In this document: positions 5,452 to 8,961 of the stretch, one piece after another
Numbering within the stretch: the first letter of the stretch is position 1
Layout of the letters: every line of letters begins with the position of its first letter
Assembly: GCA_036881805.1 (NCBI GenBank)
Contig: JBAJNK010000080.1
Location: 1-8,961 of the forward strand
Reading direction: 5' to 3'
Source of the DNA: JANQLC01 sp036881805
GTDB lineage: Bacteria > Bacteroidota > Bacteroidia > Flavobacteriales > JANQLC01
DNA: 8,961 bases
Made by a program: the position numbers and the translations under genes
The notes under the pieces: generated by a model
Told to the model about the DNA's origin: nothing
The model's input: only the letters and a program-made list of their open reading frames with translations
Database searches by the model: none

Positions 5452-7884
5452 TTGAAAATGCGCCGATCCGGATTGTTCCACATTTTCGTACTGTTCTGCT
5501 TTGTCGTTTTATCAGTTCTATACGCCATTCCCATCATTCACGGAAAAAAGCTGTATCAACCCGATACGGTTAACTATATGGGAAGCACCAAAGAGGTGCG
5601 GGATTACGAGCAAAAAACCGGCCGATCTTCCCTGTGGACTGATTCGATGTTTGGCGGTATGCCCATTTATTTTTTAAGCGCAAAGTACAAGGATGAAAAC
5701 AATGTGATTTCCCATCTCGATAAAGCGCTGCGGTTCTTGCCCCAGCCCGCTGATTACCTCTTTATCCTGTTATTGGGTTTTTACATATTGATGCTCGGTT
5801 TGCGCATAGAACCCAAGTTGGCTGCCATCGGCTCGCTGGCTTTTTCGCTTTCCACCTATTTTATCATTATCATAGCCGCCGGTCACAATGGGAAAGTGAT
5901 CGCCATAGCGTACACTGCGCCTACAGTCGCGGGTGTGCTCATGCTCTTCCGAAAAAAGTATATCCTCGGATTCCTGCTCACGACGATATTTCTCTCTTTA
6001 AATATATATGCCAATCACCCTCAGATGACGTATTATATGTTCCTGTTAATGGGCATTTATATCGTTATTCAAGCCATCCACCTCGTCCGAACGAGGGCCT
6101 GGAAGCCCTTTGCTAAGATCATCGGAATTCTGGCGGCTGCCGTCTTTATCTCCCTAGCTGTCAATGCGACGCCCATACTCGCGATACGACAATATAGCCC
6201 ATATAGTACAAGGGGAAAATCCGAGCTGACGCACCATACAAAAGACCAGACCCAAGGTCTGGAAAGAGGCTATATCACCCAATGGAGCTACGGTAAGATG
6301 GAAACATTCAATTTGCTCATCGCCAATTTAATGGGCGGTTCCTCTTACGAAGCCCCTGAATCCAAACCCCACCTGCGCCGAGCACTCAGCGAAAAAAATG
6401 TCGCGCCGGCTGCAGCTGATTACTTCTTGCGAGCCATACCCACCTACTGGGGCGACCAACCTTTTGTGCTCGGCCCTGCCTACCAAGGGGCCGTGGTCAT
6501 CTTTCTCTTTGTCTTGGGTTTGTTCCTGGTGAAAGATAGGTTCAAGTGGTGGCTGGCCATAGGCGCAGTCTTGAGCATTTTATTGGCTTGGGGCAAAAAC
6601 TTCCCACTGCTCACCGACTTCTTCATCGATTATTTTCCGCTCTACGATAAGTTTCGAGTGGTAGCCTCGCTGCTCATCCTCTTTGAATTGATCGCTCCAT
6701 TACTCGGGTTCGTCGCCTTACGGCATTTCTTTTCCACCCGAACTGCGCCAGCTGAAAGGCGGCGGGCTTTACGGTATTCCGCAAGCATTGTCCTAGGCCT
6801 AATCGCTTTTTTACTGTTGTTGGGACCGAGCTTATTCAGTTTTAAAAACCAAGCGATCGACCCCCAGATTCCCGCTTTTTTACAAGCTGCCATACGCGCC
6901 GACCGACTGTCCCTCTTTCGGGCTGACGCGATTCGATCCTTTGCGCTCGTAGCCGTGGCCGTACTGGTTCTCTACCTATTCTCGAAGAAGCGAATAAACT
7001 ACGATCTGAGTTTGTTTTTATTGGCAGCCCTCATTCTGATCGATCTCTGGCCGGTGGACAGGCGGTACTTGAACGCGGGCAATTTCGTCTCCCAAAAAGT
7101 CTATGGGAATCCCTTTCCCAAAACCGCTATTGAAGATCGGATTCTGAAAGACAGCTCGAACTTTCGCGTTTTAAACTCGGCCGTAAATACCATGACCGAC
7201 CCGTCTACGTCCTATTATTTTAAATCCCTCGGCGGCTGCCACGCTGCCAAATTGCGAAAATATCAAGAGCTATACGATTTTCAAATCGCCAAGGGCAACC
7301 AGCAGGTGATCGATATGCTCAATGCGAAGTATATCATCACAGCCGACGGGAAAGGCACGCGCAAGGTGATTAAAAATACCCGAGCCAACGGCAACGCGTG
7401 GTTTGTAAAAGGCGTCACCTACGTAAAGGATGCCGACGCTGCACTCGCTGCTTTGGATACCTTACAAACCCGAGATTATGCCGTTGTACAACAGAAATTT
7501 AACACCGAAAAATTCAATACCTATAAGCCGAGTACATGGATCACACACCCGAACGATACCATTTTTTTAAAGCGCTACACCCCCGACAAAGTGGTATACA
7601 CATACAGCGCGAGCACACCCCAGTTCGCCGTGTTATCGGAAATTTACTATCCCGCTGGCTGGAAAGCGACTATCGACGGCAGCGGCGTTCCTTATCTCGC
7701 AGCGAATTATGTATTGCGGGCACTTTGGGTACCCGCTGGTACGCATACCTTGGTATTTCAATTTGACCCCCCCATCGTAAGGACGGGTAAAGCCATTTCA
7801 TTGGCGGGTTCCATACTCTTGATCGCAGCGGTCGGGTTTTCGCTTTTTGCTCAATATCGAAACCGATCTCGAGCAACGATGTGA
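5452..7884 (+). CDS. YfhO family polytopic membrane protein
   Basis: A large integral membrane protein of 810 residues, the usual size for Bacteroidota YfhO proteins. Hydrophobic segments lie near 9-28, 103-118, 122-143, 148-166, 169-187, 191-209, 222-242, 344-361, 364-381, 402-423, 443-461, 495-511, 516-531 and 782-800, giving about 14 helices with a soluble region at 532-781. Family motifs visible are LWTDSMFGGMPIYF (61-74), AGHNGKVIAIAY (143-154), NHPQMTYY (188-195), YGKMETFNLLIANLMGGSS (280-298), TYWGDQPF (331-338), FPLYDKFRVVASLL (395-408) and, near the C-terminus, EIYYPAGWKATIDG (730-743) with ANYVLRALWVPAGTHTL (751-767). YfhO proteins resemble GT-C glycosyltransferases, and in Firmicutes they act in lipoteichoic-acid glycosylation; the substrate here is unknown. 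The start is TTG at 5452 or, equally possible, ATG at 5458 (MRRSGLFH), with GAGGAA at 5435-5440. Confidence 0.92.
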   Translation: MKMRRSGLFHIFVLFCFVVLSVLYAIPIIHGKKLYQPDTVNYMGSTKEVRDYEQKTGRSSLWTDSMFGGMPIYFLSAKYKDENNVISHLDKALRFLPQPADYLFILLLGFYILMLGLRIEPKLAAIGSLAFSLSTYFIIIIAAGHNGKVIAIAYTAPTVAGVLMLFRKKYILGFLLTTIFLSLNIYANHPQMTYYMFLLMGIYIVIQAIHLVRTRAWKPFAKIIGILAAAVFISLAVNATPILAIRQYSPYSTRGKSELTHHTKDQTQGLERGYITQWSYGKMETFNLLIANLMGGSSYEAPESKPHLRRALSEKNVAPAAADYFLRAIPTYWGDQPFVLGPAYQGAVVIFLFVLGLFLVKDRFKWWLAIGAVLSILLAWGKNFPLLTDFFIDYFPLYDKFRVVASLLILFELIAPLLGFVALRHFFSTRTAPAERRRALRYSASIVLGLIAFLLLLGPSLFSFKNQAIDPQIPAFLQAAIRADRLSLFRADAIRSFALVAVAVLVLYLFSKKRINYDLSLFLLAALILIDLWPVDRRYLNAGNFVSQKVYGNPFPKTAIEDRILKDSSNFRVLNSAVNTMTDPSTSYYFKSLGGCHAAKLRKYQELYDFQIAKGNQQVIDMLNAKYIITADGKGTRKVIKNTRANGNAWFVKGVTYVKDADAALAALDTLQTRDYAVVQQKFNTEKFNTYKPSTWITHPNDTIFLKRYTPDKVVYTYSASTPQFAVLSEIYYPAGWKATIDGSGVPYLAANYVLRALWVPAGTHTLVFQFDPPIVRTGKAISLAGSILLIAAVGFSLFAQYRNRSRATM

Positions 7885-7896
7885 AGGGATTGAATT

Positions 7897-7922
7897 GCGC
7901 GATGGGGCAACCTCGCTTGCGC
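7897..7922 (+). terminator. Possible transcript-end hairpin after yfhO
   Basis: Thirteen bases after the yfhO stop, GCGCGA (7897-7902) pairs with TTGCGC (7917-7922, one G-T). Inside it GGGG (7904-7907) pairs with CCTC (7911-7914, one G-T) around a CAA loop, with a T/GC internal loop. The GC-rich stem in this position suggests a transcript end. However, it is followed by TTATTGTA and not a U-run, so it may be only a 3' stabilising structure leading into array B. Confidence 0.4.
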
Positions 7923-7924
7923 TT

Positions 7925-8415
7925 ATTGTATGTCCGAATCGAGGCGGTTTAAAGAAGTACATTTTTGGGTCTCGCTCTTTTGCGATAGTTTAAATTCTCA
8001 TTGCTTTTTTAACGGGGCTTATTTTTTTGTCCTGTGAGACATCTAAAAAGCAAAACCCACCTTTTTTGTTTTGTCCTTTTGAGTTGGCTTGGTAAGCGGG
8101 TACTTTTTTACTCCTGTATGACGGTTTCAAAAGAACGATTACTTTCCCGTTCTCTTCTAAGAGTTTGAAAAAGCGGGATTTGTTTTTTCCCCTTCCTACT
8201 TGGCGGCTTGAAAAGTGTAGCCTTGTTTTTCTCCCTGTTTGATGTTTTGAAGAAGGGGTATTTTTTTTCGTGCTTGCCTATATGGGGTGATTTGAAAATT
8301 CGGCCTTATTTCTTTGGTTTTTGCGCCCGATTAGGGGTTTTACGCTTTGGTTTTTCTCTTGTGCGGCGATTAAAAAGGGGGCCATCTTTTCTGTGGCAAC
8401 AAATCTGTAAACCGA
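7925..8415 (+). repeat. Array B: degenerate tandem ~40-nt hairpin repeats
   Basis: This array is of the same family and orientation as the one at the left edge. TTTGAA-like cores lie near 7948, 7989, 8042, 8088, 8125, 8164, 8207, 8246, 8291, 8338 (weak), 8369 and 8406 (weak), with spacing mostly 37-47 nt (extremes 31 and 53). Examples of folding: GTC/GAC (8029-8031 / 8038-8040) inside TTTTT/AAAAA (8024-8028 / 8045-8049); CTCT-TCTA-AGAG (8152-8163); TCGC/GCGA (7972-7975 / 7982-7985); TTTTC/GAAAA (8185-8189 / 8210-8214). It lies between convergent genes, downstream of yfhO and downstream of the thioredoxin-like gene. The 74-codon open frame within it (8208-8432) follows the repeat and is not taken as a gene. 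From about 8416 to 8563 the sequence is T/G-rich without a clear unit; it contains a 12-nt palindrome CAAAAATTTTTG (8504-8515) but no gene. Confidence 0.75.
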
Positions 8416-8563
8416 TTCCCAAGTATTTTTAAGGTGGTGACTATTTAGGTCGATATAGGAGTTGTCTTGGGCTGGCCTCTTTTTGGGCTTGCGGGTAAAG
8501 GCACAAAAATTTTTGCATAGGCTGGTGCTGGGATTGGAAAGTTACTTGCTTTGTGGCACCCGT

Positions 8564-8961
8564 TTAACCCTTGCCTTGGGCGAGCGCGACCATAGCCGCT
8601 ATTTCTCGAAGCAAAGCCGATTCATATCCGTCATAGCCTGATTTGATAAACTTGATGTGGCCCTCTGGGCCGATGATAAATTTAGCCGGAATGCCATTTA
8701 CGCCATAGGCATCTGCCACCTGAAACCCCCCCGTTGCTTTTTCATCCATTACAATGTGAAAGGTATACGGGTTGTGTGCGGCGAAATCCAAAATCCGTTT
8801 TTTGCGGGCTTCAGGGTTCCTCGCATGTTCAAGAGTATTTACGAATAGGAATTCTACCGTATCGTCATTTTTGTATTTGTCGACCGCCTTTTGCATGGCG
8901 GGAAAAGAAGCTATGCAGTAGTGACACCAGGTAGCCCAGAAGTCTAAGACGACTACTTTTC
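8564..8961 (-). CDS. TlpA/thioredoxin-like disulfide reductase (5' end outside window)
   Basis: The frame is open to the right edge, so 131 codons of the C-terminal part are present and the start lies beyond 8961. Starting at the edge it reads KVVVLDFWATWCHYC, a thioredoxin fold with redox motif WCHYC (codons at about 8908-8922). The conserved cis-proline lies in GVNGIPAKFIIGPEGHI, the usual TlpA/ResA-type ending with a beta-hairpin, followed by a C-terminal helix (LLREIAAMVALAQ). A longer helical insert (EHARNPEARKKRILDFAAHN) sits between, as is common in Bacteroidota TlpA-like proteins. Such proteins reduce disulfides in the periplasm, for example for cytochrome c maturation or envelope redox balance, and often carry an N-terminal signal and a further domain that would be off-window. 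An ATG at 8894-8896 could be mistaken for the start, but that would remove the active site. No clear terminator follows; array B lies downstream. Confidence 0.9.
   Translation of the reverse strand, partial: KVVVLDFWATWCHYCIASFPAMQKAVDKYKNDDTVEFLFVNTLEHARNPEARKKRILDFAAHNPYTFHIVMDEKATGGFQVADAYGVNGIPAKFIIGPEGHIKFIKSGYDGYESALLREIAAMVALAQGKG

Noticed and set aside
8208..8432. 74-codon open frame on the plus strand in array B
   Set aside because: It is made of repeat units; the Phe/Leu-rich translation follows from T-tracts. No credible start signal or family resemblance.
8504..8515. 12-nt palindrome CAAAAATTTTTG between array B and the thioredoxin-like gene
   Set aside because: A5T5 tracts arise easily in T-rich sequence; without GC stem bases it is not a terminator. 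It could bend DNA, but nothing supports a function.
1..8961. CRISPR array, IS element or prophage as the source of the repeats
   Set aside because: No constant direct repeats with unique spacers, no cas genes, no transposase or integrase, and no terminal inverted repeats or target duplications were seen.

Overview
The window looks like chromosomal DNA of a Bacteroidota bacterium, possibly of the Sphingobacteriia/Cytophagia type. The evidence is the DUF4834 family protein followed by a large Bacteroidota-style YfhO membrane protein, a TlpA/thioredoxin-like disulfide reductase, a TAnnTTTG-type -7 promoter element, and little sign of strong Shine-Dalgarno sites. Genus and species cannot be named from the sequence alone. 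Base composition looks moderate and fairly even across the genes. No tRNA, rRNA, CRISPR array, transposase or phage gene was seen.

Layout. Positions 1-626 contain no gene; most of this stretch is a degenerate tandem array of about 40-nt units (array A). Positions 627-4823 are a tight minus-strand operon in the order ugd, a UDP-glucuronate 4-epimerase-like gene, rfbB, rfbA. Every junction in it is a 4-nt stop/start overlap. Positions 4824-5197 form a divergent promoter region. Positions 5198-7884 hold a plus-strand pair, a small DUF4834 protein and an 810-residue YfhO-type membrane protein, 2 nt apart if the TTG start of yfhO is used. Positions 7885-8563 are noncoding and carry a second array of the same repeat family (array B). 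Positions 8564-8961 are the 3' part of a minus-strand thioredoxin-fold gene that runs off the right edge.

How the genes fit together. Ugd makes UDP-glucuronate from UDP-glucose, and a UDP-glucuronate 4-epimerase would convert it to UDP-galacturonate. RfbA and RfbB make dTDP-4-keto-6-deoxyglucose from glucose-1-phosphate and dTTP. Together they supply activated sugars for a surface polysaccharide (LPS O-antigen, capsule or exopolysaccharide). YfhO-family proteins are polytopic GT-C-like proteins linked to glycosylation of cell-surface polymers in Firmicutes, so a shared envelope theme is plausible but not shown.

Two things stand out. First, the epimerase-like gene has an intact reading frame but appears to lack roughly 65 internal residues, including the YxxxK catalytic motif, and it carries an atypical C-terminal tail of about 48 residues. 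Second, the noncoding stretches at both ends carry the same-orientation repeat family, in which many units can fold into a two-part hairpin whose base pairing is kept although the sequence varies. These arrays are the best candidate here for an undescribed element.
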